Counted from the stretch's first letter, positions 51,454 through 60,583 are shown. The stretch: 64,000 bases of DNA from Martinezella lusitana (GCF_900094565.1 NZ_FMAF01000008.1:1-64000); one strand, 5' to 3'. The notes: a model not told the origin generated them from the sequence alone. Made by a program: numbers and translations.

Positions 51454-51705
51454 TCAATCCTCCCGATGTTTGAAAAGCCGGACCCTCCGGCAGTCACAGG
51501 CTCAATCCGAACCCGATTTAAAGATGCGCCATGCCTGTCAGATTGTTTCCGGTGGACCTCCTCCAAGGTCATATGCACATCCTCGACGGCCCATATCTGA
51601 GCCTAAAGATTTCTCCCTGTCAATAAATAAATCGGATTGAATTATTAATTGGATGTGGCATTCTGCCGAAAAATAAGGCATGGCCATGGTGGAAGGAGCA
51701 GCCCC

Positions 51706-52953
51706 ATGTCTCTCGTGCACGACCCGGAGGACACACCCACAGCACCTGTGATTCTCGACCCCAGCGGGGGCGCGAACCAGATTGGTGTGCGCGCCCATAA
51801 CGAGCGGCTCGTGCTGTCGCTGGTGCGTCGCCATGGGGCGCTGTCGAAAGCGGATATCGCCCGACGCAGCGGCCTTTCGGCGCAGACCGTTTCCGTCATC
51901 ATGCGGGAACTGGAGAAGGATGGGCTGCTCTCACGAGACGCGCCGGTGCGCGGCCGCGTCGGACAGCCATCCATCCCCATGCGGCTCAATCCCGATGCGG
52001 TGCTCTCCTTCGGCGTCAAGATCGGCCGCCGCAGTGCCGATCTGGTGCTGATGGATTTCGTCGGTAGCATCAGGATGCAGCTTCATCAGATCTACCCTTA
52101 TCCGTTGCCGCAGGACATCCTCTCCTTCGTCACGGCCAGCATCCAGGAGCTCGAGGGGCGGCTCAGCAACGAAGAGCGGCGGAAAATTGCCGGGATCGGC
52201 ATCGCCGCGCCGTTCGAATTGTGGAACTGGGCGGAACAGGTGGGTGCGCCGGCCGGAGCGATGGACGTATGGCGCGGCTTCAACCTGCAGACAGAGATCG
52301 CCTCGCGCGTTGCCTACCCCGTCTTCCTGCAGAACGACGCCACCAGCGCTTGCGGCGCCGAGCTCGTCTTCGGCGTCGGCTCGCATTATCCGGATTTCGT
52401 TTATTTCTTCATCGGCTCCTTCCTCGGCGGCGGCATCGTCCTCAATTCCTCGATTTTCGTCGGGCGAACAGGCACGGCCGGCGCGCTCGGCCCGCTGCCC
52501 GTGCGTGGCCGCAACGGCGAGAACCGCCAGCTTCTGGAAATCGCCTCGATCTTCGTGCTCGAAAACCTGTTGAAGGATCACGGCTTCGACCCGCGTCCGC
52601 TCTGGTACTCGGCCAACGACTGGGTCGATTTCGGCGAGCCTTTGGAAATCTGGATTCAGGACACGGCCAAGGCGCTGGCGCAGGCGATCGTCGCATGCGC
52701 CTCGGTCATCGATTTCAGCGCCGCCGTCATCGACGGCGGCTTTCCACATTGGGTGCGGGAACGCGTGGTGCGCGCAACCATCAAGGCCGCTTCGGAGCTG
52801 GACTTGCAGGGCGTCGTCATGCCCGACATTATCGAAGGCGCGGTCGGGCCGCAGGCACGTGCCATCGGCGGCGCCAGCCTGCCGATCTTCGCCCGCTACC
52901 TCATCGACCAGAACGTCCTCTTCAAGGAGATAGAGCATGCTGAAGGGCATTGA
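51706..52953 (+). CDS. frcR: ROK-family transcriptional regulator FrcR
   Basis: Product of 415 residues. N-terminal winged helix (LSLVRRHGALSKADIARRSGLSAQTVSVIMRELEKDGLL) and a ROK sugar-binding domain (FIGSFLGGGIVLNSSIFVGRTGTAGALGP). The CxCGxxGC zinc motif of NagC/Mlc is not visible. It is divergent from frcB, so it most likely controls frcBCAK. AAGGAG sets the start. Confidence 0.88.
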   Translation: MSLVHDPEDTPTAPVILDPSGGANQIGVRAHNERLVLSLVRRHGALSKADIARRSGLSAQTVSVIMRELEKDGLLSRDAPVRGRVGQPSIPMRLNPDAVLSFGVKIGRRSADLVLMDFVGSIRMQLHQIYPYPLPQDILSFVTASIQELEGRLSNEERRKIAGIGIAAPFELWNWAEQVGAPAGAMDVWRGFNLQTEIASRVAYPVFLQNDATSACGAELVFGVGSHYPDFVYFFIGSFLGGGIVLNSSIFVGRTGTAGALGPLPVRGRNGENRQLLEIASIFVLENLLKDHGFDPRPLWYSANDWVDFGEPLEIWIQDTAKALAQAIVACASVIDFSAAVIDGGFPHWVRERVVRATIKAASELDLQGVVMPDIIEGAVGPQARAIGGASLPIFARYLIDQNVLFKEIEHAEGH

Positions 52954-53371
52954 CCCGCTGTTGAGCCCCGAGCTTTTGGCGACCCTACGCGCCATGGGCC
53001 ACGGCGACGAGATAGCCCTCGTGGACGGCAATTATCCCGGCCTCGAACACGGGCGCCGCCTCATCCGCCTCGACGGCCACGGCGTCATTCGCGTGCTTGA
53101 CGCCGTGCTCAGCGTCCTGCCGATCGACGATTTCGTGCCGCAGGCGATCTTCCGGGCGACCGTCCGCCAGGATCGCGACGCAGTCGATCCCGTCCATGCC
53201 GAAATGATCGAGTGCTGCGCGCGGCACGTGCCCGACATCAAGGTCGTGCCATTGCTGCCGGCGGAGTTCTACGAGCGCGTCAAACAGGCGCACGCGCTGA
53301 TACAGACCAGTGAGCCCAGGCTCTATGGCAATATCATCCTGCGCAAGGGCGTAATTTATCCGAAGGGATAG
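52937..53371 (+). CDS. RbsD/FucU-family sugar mutarotase
   Basis: Product of 144 residues. The conserved His of MGHGDEIALVDGNYP and the C-terminal RLYGNIILRKG motif define the family, which speeds anomer exchange of sugars after uptake. It overlaps the 3' end of frcR by 17 bp, so it is co-transcribed with the regulator and probably serves fructose or a related sugar. Confidence 0.9.
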   Translation: MLKGIDPLLSPELLATLRAMGHGDEIALVDGNYPGLEHGRRLIRLDGHGVIRVLDAVLSVLPIDDFVPQAIFRATVRQDRDAVDPVHAEMIECCARHVPDIKVVPLLPAEFYERVKQAHALIQTSEPRLYGNIILRKGVIYPKG

Positions 53372-53377
53372 CGAGGC

Positions 53378-53545
53378 CCCTCGCCCAAAGCCCCTCATCT
53401 GGCCTATCGGCCACCTTCTCCCCGCACGCGGGGCGAAGGAGATGGGCGCACCCACAGCCTTCTTTCCGGCCAATTGCTCTGACGAGACTTAGAAGTAGTC
53501 CCCTCTCCTCGTCGAGACGGGGAGAGGGTTAGGGGCAAAACTCTC
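53378..53545. repeat. Dispersed rhizobial palindromic repeat (about 170 bp)
   Basis: Ends are inverted: TCGCCCAAAGCCCCTCATC at the left and GGGGAGAGGGTTAGGGGC at the right. Inside are GGCC-TATC-GGCC and CTTCTCCCCGC-ACG-GCGGGGCGAAG hairpins. I know this class of sequence as common between genes in Rhizobium and Agrobacterium. It could also stop transcription from both sides. Confidence 0.65.
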
Positions 53546-53576
53546 TATGCGAACGGAACCGATTCCTTGTCCGCCC

Positions 53577-54614
53577 TTAAATATCGCCCGCCGAAGGCCC
53601 CCAGACATCCGTCATCGCAAAGCCCTCTGCCATCGGATCGAAGGGATCGAGCGCGACCTGGCTCAAGCCGAAGGTGAAGCCCCGGCCGGTGATGGTGGGG
53701 ATGATGGCCGGTTTGCCGGCAACTTCGGTCACCGCCTGCAGGCCCACCTCGAACTCCGAACCGATGATCGAGCGGGACTTGAAGACATCGCCGACCTTGG
53801 CCTTGCCGCGCGCATGCAGCGTCGCCAGATTAGCGGAATTGCCGGTGCCACAGGGCGAGCGATCAGCGCGGCCTGGCCACATGGTCGTGCATGTGCGGAT
53901 GGCGCCATCGGCATCGATGTCACGGAACATCACATAGGCGACGCCGGAGATCGCCGGGATTTCCGGATGGACGACCAACATGGTGCGGTTGATCAAGTCC
54001 TTGAGGATCATGCCCGCCTGAACGAGCGATGCGGCATTGGCCTTCTCGATCGTCAGGCCGATCTGGCCGACATCGACGAGCCCATAGAAAATACCGCCGT
54101 AGCAGAGGTCGAGCTTGATCCTGCCCCATTGCGGCGTGTCGATCTCGACATCCAGCTCATGCACGAAGGAGGGCACCATGGTCAGCCGCACCTTCTCGCA
54201 GCGGCCGTCGCGGCAGGTGGCGGTTGCCCTGACCAGACCGGCGGCGGTTTCGAGCGTCACCACCGTTTCCGGCTCCTTCATCTCGACGATGCCGGATTCA
54301 AGCAGTGCCGTGGTCACGCAGATGGAATTGGAGCCGGAGCTTGCATGCGCCTGATCGGGCTGCAGGATGATGAAGGCGGCATCGGCATCGGGATGCTTGG
54401 CCGGCAGCAGCAGGTTGACGGAACCGATCGGCGCGCCGCGCGGCTCCAGCACCAGGAAGCGACGCAACTCCTCGCCCTTCGGATCGGAGTTCAGCCAATG
54501 CAATTGCTCGGCAATGCTGTTGCCGGGAATCTTCGGCACGCCGCCGATGGCAACCCGGCCGATCTCGCCCTCGCAATGAACGTCCAGCAACTGGATCGTG
54601 CGTTTCCATCTCAT
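53577..54614 (-). CDS. Proline racemase family, hydroxyproline epimerase/dehydratase (Ser-Cys type)
   Basis: Product of 345 residues. The second catalytic Cys is intact in RADRSPCGTGNSANLA, but the first (MCGHGT in racemases) is Ser in HASSGSNSICVTTALLESG. Cys-Cys members are proline racemases or 4-hydroxyproline 2-epimerases; Thr-Cys members dehydrate trans-3-hydroxyproline; Ser-Cys forms have been reported with epimerase and dehydratase activity. With a DadA-like oxidoreductase 33 bp upstream, catabolism of trans-hydroxyproline is the likely role. Confidence 0.85.
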   Translation of the reverse strand: MRWKRTIQLLDVHCEGEIGRVAIGGVPKIPGNSIAEQLHWLNSDPKGEELRRFLVLEPRGAPIGSVNLLLPAKHPDADAAFIILQPDQAHASSGSNSICVTTALLESGIVEMKEPETVVTLETAAGLVRATATCRDGRCEKVRLTMVPSFVHELDVEIDTPQWGRIKLDLCYGGIFYGLVDVGQIGLTIEKANAASLVQAGMILKDLINRTMLVVHPEIPAISGVAYVMFRDIDADGAIRTCTTMWPGRADRSPCGTGNSANLATLHARGKAKVGDVFKSRSIIGSEFEVGLQAVTEVAGKPAIIPTITGRGFTFGLSQVALDPFDPMAEGFAMTDVWGPSAGDI

Positions 54615-54647
54615 ATCGTTTGCTCCAATCCGGACATCGGTCTTGTC

Positions 54648-55895
54648 CTAGTAGCGGTTGATGCGGAACGGCGTCATATCGACAGCAGGGGCGATGCCGG
54701 TCATCATATCGGCCATCAGCCGCGCTGTCGTCGCCGAAAAGGTCAGCCCGAGATGACCGTGGCCGGTCGCGTACCAGACACCCGGGACACGCGACGAAGG
54801 CGAGATGATCGGGATCGTATCCGGCAATGCCGGGCGATGACCCATCCAATCCTTGGCATCTTCCACCTGCAATCCGGGCAACGCTCTTTGGGCGTGACGA
54901 ACGAGAATGCGGGGACGGCGATAATCCGGCGGCGCATCGAGGCCAGCCAGCTCGACGTTGCCGCCGACGCGGATGCCGCCGGCCGTGGGCGTCACCATGA
55001 AGGCGCGACGCGGCCAGATGATGGAATAGCGCATGGCGATGCCGGGCTTCATGATCTGTGTGTGATAGCCTCTTTCGGTCTCCAGCGGGATCGGCTCGCC
55101 GAGGGCCGAGGCGATGAAGCGCGTGCGCACGCCGGCGGCCAGCACGACATCATTGGCTTGAAGCCGGGTTCCATTCTCGAACAGCACAGCCACGTCGCCG
55201 TCCGACTGACGCTCTACGGTTCGCACCGCGCCGGAGACGAAGGTCGCACCAAGAGCCTTTGCCGCCTCCATCAGCGTGAGTACCAGCTTATACGGATCGC
55301 GGATGGATTTGTTATCCGGCAGCAGCACGGCCTTGGCGATGGAGGGAGATAAAGCCGGTTCGTGATCGCGGATTTCCGCGCCGGCGAGAACCTTGTATTC
55401 CATGCCATAGCGCTGCATCAGCTCGAGGTGCGCGCGGTCGCCGGCAAATTCCGCTTCGGTCTCGTAAATCGAGAGGCACCCCTCCTCTGTCATCAGGTCA
55501 GGCGCGCCAGCGGCGGCGAGCATCGCCCTGAAATCGGAAAGGGCATGACGCGAGAGGCTCATGCCGGCATCCTCGATTTCGCGGAGCCGCGACGGGCGAC
55601 CGGCGGCGACGAAACGCAGAAACCACGGCAGCATTCTCAGAGCGTAGGAGGGCCTGAGCCACACAGGCCCTTCCGGATCCAGCAGCCAGCCCGGAATCTT
55701 CGACCAGGTGGAGGGGCCGGAACCGGCGGCAAAATCGAGCGCGATGCTTGCCATATTGCCGAAGGAGGTGCCCTCCCCCGGCCCCGCCTTGTCCACCAAT
55801 GTCACCTGCCGGCCACGCCGCTGCAATTCCAACGCGATCGCCGCGCCGATGACGCCGGCGCCGACAATGATGACCGTACGCTTGTTTTCGCCCAT
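54648..55895 (-). CDS. FAD-dependent D-amino acid (hydroxyproline) dehydrogenase
   Basis: Product of 415 residues, DadA-like. N-terminal dinucleotide fold VIIVGAGVIGAAIALELQRRG, central IRVGGNVELAG-type substrate segment, and C-terminal GVWYATGHGHLGLTFSATTARLM. Co-transcribed with the epimerase/dehydratase, it would oxidise the D-hydroxyproline product. A palindrome TGATATATCA lies 52 bp upstream of its start. Confidence 0.87.
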   Translation of the reverse strand: MGENKRTVIIVGAGVIGAAIALELQRRGRQVTLVDKAGPGEGTSFGNMASIALDFAAGSGPSTWSKIPGWLLDPEGPVWLRPSYALRMLPWFLRFVAAGRPSRLREIEDAGMSLSRHALSDFRAMLAAAGAPDLMTEEGCLSIYETEAEFAGDRAHLELMQRYGMEYKVLAGAEIRDHEPALSPSIAKAVLLPDNKSIRDPYKLVLTLMEAAKALGATFVSGAVRTVERQSDGDVAVLFENGTRLQANDVVLAAGVRTRFIASALGEPIPLETERGYHTQIMKPGIAMRYSIIWPRRAFMVTPTAGGIRVGGNVELAGLDAPPDYRRPRILVRHAQRALPGLQVEDAKDWMGHRPALPDTIPIISPSSRVPGVWYATGHGHLGLTFSATTARLMADMMTGIAPAVDMTPFRINRY

Positions 55896-55946
55896 GCCGA
55901 AAGCCTACCCACAAAGTGCCGCCATGTCCGATATGGCGCGACTCTG

Positions 55947-55956
55947 TGATATATCA
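55947..55956. promoter_or_regulatory. Candidate operator TGATATATCA
   Basis: Perfect 10-bp palindrome in an AT-rich context upstream of the hydroxyproline genes. Small palindromes of this type serve GntR-type regulators; no such gene is in the window. Confidence 0.4.
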
Positions 55957-56020
55957 GATCAAGCAGACTGGCTATGGAGTTTCGAAAGGCGCTCGAAGTC
56001 TCTGGCGTGTGGCTGGGGCT

Positions 56021-57325
56021 TTACTGCCCCAATGCCTCTCCGACATTGCTGCCCGTCGCTTGCACGCTATCGCCGACGGAACCGATGGTATTGCCGGCGG
56101 AGGCACCGACGCGGCGCAATTGCTCACCATAGTTCGCGCGCGTTCGGGGGTCGAAGATGGCGATCGGGGCGCTGACGGCAGCGCCAGCCACGCTGCCGAC
56201 GGTCTGGGCGGCACCCATGGCAACCGCGCCGACGGCATCGCCGATACCAACATCGGAATCAGTGATCGTCTGGCCAGCAATCAGCCGGGCGCCGATCAGC
56301 TTCACCACTTCGGGGCTCTCGGCGAACTTGCCGTGATTCAAGCTGTCGCCGGTCTTGAGCTTGGTGAGATCGAGCACGGTGATCCCCTGCTTTTCCAGCT
56401 CGCTGCGATAGGGCTCGGCTGCGGGATCGATCTGGCCCAAGCGATCGATACTGCCGGAAATGCGCCGTGACAGCGATAGTGCCCGGTCATCACGCGAGAC
56501 GAACAGCGTGAAATGCGGCCTGTCCTTGCCAAGTGCTGCAAACTGCCCGCCAAAGACATCGACGTCGAGATCGGGCGAAGCGAGAATGACATTCTTGATC
56601 TTCGGCGCGACGCGACCGTTGCGGATCGCCATTTGCCTGAGGGATTCGACCGCAAGCCAGCTGCCCATTGAATGCGCCATGACCGTGATGTCGCCGACGG
56701 AAGGATCCGCGGCGACGCGGCGCAGCAGCTCCTCCAGAGAGTCGCGGGAATAGTTGGTGCTTTCCTTGTCATAGGCATAGTCGAAAATGCTGGCTCGCGA
56801 CGGCCAGGTGAAAACGATCGGGGCGACTTCGGCGTGCGAATCGTGGACGATCTGGGCGAAACGATAGACCGCGTCCTCATAGCGGTTGTTGAAACCATGC
56901 ACGAAGATCAGCACCCGCTTATCCTTCGGCAGTTCCCCATGCAGCCAGGCTCGCCCGTCCGCTTCGGTCGGTATCGGCTTGACGGCGGTCGTCACGAAAT
57001 TCTTCAGGGGATTGCCTGGCAGGCGGCTCGGCCATTGCACCTGGCCGACCTTGCGATTGGCTTCCGGCGGGATCGAGACGCTGACCGCATCCACCTTCAG
57101 CCCGGGACCGCGTTCGCCCGAAAACAGGATTGCCGGATCCTTGTCCGGCAAGCGCGTGGTGGCGACCAGCAGGTCGACCCTCGATGTCCCCGGAACACTT
57201 TCACTGATCGGTTGCATGACCCCGATCGGACGACCACAGGCCGCGAGTGACAGCGTCACGGCGACGGCGACAGTCCGGAGAAGCACGCTTCCCCATCGGC
57301 CCGAACCTGCCACGCGCTGCATCAT
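56021..57325 (-). CDS. Lipoprotein alpha/beta-hydrolase (DUF900 type)
   Basis: Product of 434 residues. A lipobox (VTLSLAACGRP) ends the signal peptide, so it should be membrane-anchored. Hydrolase core: VLIFVHGFNNRYEDAVYRFAQI oxyanion segment, nucleophile Ser in VMAHSMGSWLAV, acid Asp in ASPDLDVDVF, and His in SLNHGKF. The C-terminal 80 residues are Gly/Ala-rich with GSVG repeats. A frame to 57568 exists but includes no signal peptide. Substrate unknown. Confidence 0.85.
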   Translation of the reverse strand: MMQRVAGSGRWGSVLLRTVAVAVTLSLAACGRPIGVMQPISESVPGTSRVDLLVATTRLPDKDPAILFSGERGPGLKVDAVSVSIPPEANRKVGQVQWPSRLPGNPLKNFVTTAVKPIPTEADGRAWLHGELPKDKRVLIFVHGFNNRYEDAVYRFAQIVHDSHAEVAPIVFTWPSRASIFDYAYDKESTNYSRDSLEELLRRVAADPSVGDITVMAHSMGSWLAVESLRQMAIRNGRVAPKIKNVILASPDLDVDVFGGQFAALGKDRPHFTLFVSRDDRALSLSRRISGSIDRLGQIDPAAEPYRSELEKQGITVLDLTKLKTGDSLNHGKFAESPEVVKLIGARLIAGQTITDSDVGIGDAVGAVAMGAAQTVGSVAGAAVSAPIAIFDPRTRANYGEQLRRVGASAGNTIGSVGDSVQATGSNVGEALGQ

Positions 57326-57486
57326 GCAACCTCTTCCTATGCCTGAATGTCGCGCCACTCTACGCATCGATGCCTTCGGCGCAAGCGACTCAGGCCGTTC
57401 TTGGCCATATGATGCGACGCTAATTCGCGCAGCATTGCAAAGGCGCAACGCCATGATCGAGGCCGGCATGTCACTGATGACAGAAG

Positions 57487-57612
57487 AAAAAAAGAGCCCG
57501 ACGCGGGAGGAGGATGCATCGGGCTCTTGATCCGGATTGGCAACTGGGAGGAGGAGGAGTGTTGCCAATCAATGAAGGAGCGCTGGGAGGAGGAGGTGCG
57601 CTGCCTTCGATG
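57487..57612 (-). ncRNA. alpha-r14 family (NfeR1/Smr14C-like) small RNA with anti-SD loops
   Basis: Minus strand: three successive hairpins, each exposing CCTCCTCCC in the loop. Hairpin 1 (57574-57608) has a GAAGG..CCTTC and GCGC stem; hairpin 2 (57535-57570) has a perfect 10-bp stem GATTGGCAAC/GTTGCCAATC; hairpin 3 (57492-57528) has a 9-bp stem AAGAGCCCG/CGGGCTCTT followed by seven T, an intrinsic terminator. The loops are complementary to Shine-Dalgarno sequences, so the RNA likely blocks translation of many mRNAs in trans with Hfq-type help. Its 5' end, about 57612, is inferred. Confidence 0.88.
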
Positions 57613-57829
57613 AAATAAATAAAACGCCGGCGGGGACCTGAACAGATTGGCTTTCGCAATGCAGCAATGCACCAAGTGCATTGCTTTTGTTCGCATATGC
57701 CGAAAATGCCGCATAGCACTGATAATCAGGGTATTTACCGCCTATTTTACAGCCGCCGAACGGCCGAGGACCGCGATTCACATGATCGTGATCATACATT
57801 TCGACATGCCATTCGAGGAAACTCTGTCC

Positions 57830-57859
57830 TGAAGCGGCGGAGATATCTCCGCCGCTTCA
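57830..57859. terminator. 30-bp perfect palindrome after the aldo/keto reductase gene
   Basis: Fifteen-bp arms beginning TGAAGCGGCGGAGAT. It would form a very stable hairpin at the 3' end of the reductase mRNA; no T tract follows, so it could be a protection hairpin or Rho-linked. Confidence 0.6.
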
Positions 57860-57909
57860 CCTGCTTTCGATTCGCGGCTTCGGCCTTGTTCGCCGAAGCT
57901 GGGAGGGTC

Positions 57910-58791
57910 TCAAGCCGTCTTGAATGCTTTCCGGCCCTCGGCGTCCAGAGCCGTGAATTCCTCGTCGGAGAGGACAATGTTGACGGCGGCGGTATTTTCT
58001 TCCAGGTGCTTGACCTTGCCCGTGCCGGGGATCGGCAGCATCACAGGGCTGCGCTTCAAAACCCAGGCAAGCGCAATCTGGCTCGGCGCGGCGCCATGCT
58101 TCTTGGCGATAGTGTCGAGAAGCGAGCCTTCCTTGGCGAGATCGCCCGCGGCAAGCGGGAACCAGGGGATGAAGCCGATATTGTGCTTCTCGCAATAATC
58201 GAGCACGTCTTCGCTGGTGCGATCGACGAGATTGTAGCGGTTCTGCACCGTCACCACCTTGAAATGCTTCGATGCGGCTTCGATGTCGGCGACGGAGACT
58301 TCGCTGAGGCCCGCATGGCGGACGATCCCGGCGTCGAGCAGAGATTTCACGGCGTCGAACTGTTCGGCCGCCGGCACCTTGGGATCGATGCGGTGAAGCT
58401 GCCAGAGATCGATCCGGTCGACACCGAGATTGCGCAGGCTCTTATGCGCCTGCTGGATCAGATATTCCGGGCGGCCGACGGGCACCCAGACGTCGGGGCC
58501 GGTTCGGGTCAATCCGGCCTTGGTGGCGACGACAAGGCCGTTGCCGTAGGGATGCAGTGCCTCCTTGATGAGACGTTCGGAAACGTCCGGGCCATAGGAA
58601 TCAGCCGTGTCGATGAAGTTTATGCCGAGTTCCGGCAGGCGCTTCAGGGTGCGGATAGCTTCGTCATGGTTCTCCGGCTCGCCCCAGATACCGGACCCGG
58701 TAATGCGCATGGCACCGAAGCCGAGACGATGGACGGAGAGGTCGCCGCCGATCTTGAATTGACCGGACTTGGCTGCGTCGAAATCTGACAT
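57910..58791 (-). CDS. Aldo/keto reductase
   Basis: Product of 293 residues, (beta/alpha)8 barrel. The catalytic tetrad is visible: Asp and Tyr in NFIDTADSYG, Lys in VVATKAGL, His in LWQLHRIDP. C-terminal IPGTGKVKHLEENTAA binds NADPH. Belongs to the AKR13-like, oxidoreductase YajO/pyridoxal-reductase type group. It probably reduces aldehydes; a TetR gene nearby is not obviously linked. Confidence 0.9.
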   Translation of the reverse strand: MSDFDAAKSGQFKIGGDLSVHRLGFGAMRITGSGIWGEPENHDEAIRTLKRLPELGINFIDTADSYGPDVSERLIKEALHPYGNGLVVATKAGLTRTGPDVWVPVGRPEYLIQQAHKSLRNLGVDRIDLWQLHRIDPKVPAAEQFDAVKSLLDAGIVRHAGLSEVSVADIEAASKHFKVVTVQNRYNLVDRTSEDVLDYCEKHNIGFIPWFPLAAGDLAKEGSLLDTIAKKHGAAPSQIALAWVLKRSPVMLPIPGTGKVKHLEENTAAVNIVLSDEEFTALDAEGRKAFKTA

Positions 58792-59036
58792 GGTTATAGT
58801 CCTTTTTGCTGGTCTGGAATGTATCTGGCTTTTTTTGGCATCCGAGCGGGCCGAGGCTTCTCGGGCAGGTCGAGCTTTTCGCGAGAGGGGAATAGGGTCG
58901 CGACCTGGAAAAGATGGGGCAGCAGGTTGGCATATGCAATGCGCACCCGCGTAACGAATTCATCCTTGCGCCATGCGGGCATCGACGCCGACCATTTCGG
59001 CGCAGCTGCCGGGCGGGCCGCTCGCGCGCAGCGGGA

Positions 59037-59684
59037 TTACTGCGCGGGCACATGTCGGCGCGCTTGCGTACCCAGATCGGCAAGAGCTGTCCAAAGCTCG
59101 TCGAACATGCTGCGGGCGAATTCTTCAAGCGACATATCCCGCAGCCCCGCGCCCCAGCGTTCACCGCCGATGCGCAGCATGCTGACGACGGCTGACGACA
59201 GCAGGCTGAGGCGGAACCGCTCCTCATCGCCGCCACGGCAACGGGCATGCAGCGCATCCGCCAGCTTCCTCTCAAGCTTGGCATATTTCAATTGATCGCG
59301 GGCGCGAAGAGTGGGGGTATCGCGGATCAAGGCGGCGATGGCGAGATACTGCGGATCCGAGATAGCGTCGAGCAGCGCCGCATTGACAGCCGCCTCGATG
59401 ACATCGACGATGGCCGCATCCTTGGGCTGAGCGGCGACCGCCTCGATCAACTCGCCAGAGAAACCATCCTGCCAGGCAGCGACCACATCTTCCTTGCTCG
59501 GGAAATAATCGAAGAAGCTGCGCTTGGACACATCGGCCGCCTCGGTGATGTCCTCGATCGTGGTGCCGTCAAAGCCGCGCTCCAGGAAAAGCCTCAGGGC
59601 GGCGGCTTCGATGCGCTCGCGAGTCTGGCGGCGCTTACGCTCGCGCCGGCCCTCCTTCACGACGACATCAGGCATATCCGCCAT
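59037..59684 (-). CDS. TetR-family regulator
   Basis: Product of 215 residues from the ATG at 59684 (GGGGG upstream); an ATG at 59699 that overlaps the methyltransferase stop is also possible. HTH RERKRRQTRERIEAAALRLFLERGFDGTTIEDITEAADVSKRSFFDYFPSKEDVV is clear; the C-terminal domain is of the TetR_C type with a conserved DLGTQA end. It lies 3' of the PmtA-like gene and may sense its lipid product or a drug. Confidence 0.9.
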   Translation of the reverse strand: MADMPDVVVKEGRRERKRRQTRERIEAAALRLFLERGFDGTTIEDITEAADVSKRSFFDYFPSKEDVVAAWQDGFSGELIEAVAAQPKDAAIVDVIEAAVNAALLDAISDPQYLAIAALIRDTPTLRARDQLKYAKLERKLADALHARCRGGDEERFRLSLLSSAVVSMLRIGGERWGAGLRDMSLEEFARSMFDELWTALADLGTQARRHVPAQ

Positions 59685-59695
59685 CTTACCCCCCG

Positions 59696-60355
59696 TCATG
59701 CACTTGCTTCGGGCCGCCTCATATCGGCCTTGCTGGCTTCGGGCGCGTAAGAGCCGCCGATCGAGATCTCCAGCGGATTCTGCCGTGATATCCTGTAGAC
59801 ACCGGCCGGCGGAATATTGCGCACCGTGCCGCCGATGCGTGTCCCCTTCAGGCCGAGGCTTTCGAGGATTGGCCTCGGAATGGGGCAACGGGGACCGTAG
59901 GTGAATTGATAGAAGGCTCCACCCGGCTTCATTGTCTCGAAGGCTCCGCCGACAATGGCCACGATCTTGGCGGGCGGCATGGACAATAGCGGCAGGCCGC
60001 TGATCACAGCGCCGAAAGGCACATCCTCAAAGAGGCCGCACTGGCCAAGCTGCGCAGCATCCATCTGCACCACACGGGCCTCGGGAAAACGGCCGCGCAG
60101 CCGAACGGCAAACTCCTCGCCGAACTCGACAAGCGTCAGCGCGCTTTCCGGAATCCCGCGAGCCAGCAACGCGCGGGTGAAAACACCCGTGCCGGGGCCG
60201 AGTTCGAGGATCGGGCCGTCGAGCGGCTCGATCTCCTGAGTCATCAACCTGGCCAGGCGTTCACCCGAGGGCGCCACCGCCGCGACACGCATGGGATTGC
60301 TTACCCAGGAGCGGAAAAACCGCACAAAATCAGAGCATGAGGTCTTTGTCGTCAT
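59696..60355 (-). CDS. PmtA-like phospholipid N-methyltransferase
   Basis: Product of 219 residues. Motif I ILELGPGTGVFTRALLARGI, then LTLVEFGEEFAVRLRGRFPEARVVQMDAAQL, and the C-terminal GGTVRNIPPAGVYRISR typical of the Rhizobium PmtA group that methylates phosphatidylethanolamine toward phosphatidylcholine. An amphipathic start (FVRFFRSWVSNPMRVAAV) is seen in this family. Rhizobia usually have several paralogues, so the substrate is uncertain. Start at 60355. Confidence 0.75.
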   Translation of the reverse strand: MTTKTSCSDFVRFFRSWVSNPMRVAAVAPSGERLARLMTQEIEPLDGPILELGPGTGVFTRALLARGIPESALTLVEFGEEFAVRLRGRFPEARVVQMDAAQLGQCGLFEDVPFGAVISGLPLLSMPPAKIVAIVGGAFETMKPGGAFYQFTYGPRCPIPRPILESLGLKGTRIGGTVRNIPPAGVYRISRQNPLEISIGGSYAPEASKADMRRPEASA

Positions 60356-60583
60356 TCCGCGAATCCAATCTCCGGCTACGATAGCAAATATGGCGCGATC
60401 AGGGCCGAGCAGCATGGCATTTCGAAGGCACCCCACATCATTTGGCCATCGAGAACCGTTGATATGCAAGCACAATCCCGGATTTCTATTGCTGCATATT
60501 TTTAACAGATACAAACTTGCATCTAGTGCAATATACAAACAGATACAATAGGCGATGCCAAATCCCTCCACAGGCGTCCCGCA

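Larger units (their letters stand above)
57326..57909. other. Intergenic region holding a small RNA and hairpins
   Basis: About 580 bp without a supported protein gene. It contains the alpha-r14 type RNA (57487-57612), a hairpin GCAATGCA-CCAAG-TGCATTGC followed by TTTT on the plus strand (57663-57687), and a 30-bp palindrome at 57830. Confidence 0.7.

Noticed and set aside
53547..55352. 601-codon frame opposite the hydroxyproline genes
   Set aside because: Spans two genes on the other strand and the gap between them; His/Asp/Gly/Arg composition of a shadow frame.
57541..57600. Repeated GGGAGGAGG motifs considered as ribosome sites of small plus-strand genes
   Set aside because: No ORFs follow; on the minus strand the motifs sit in hairpin loops of an RNA with a terminator.
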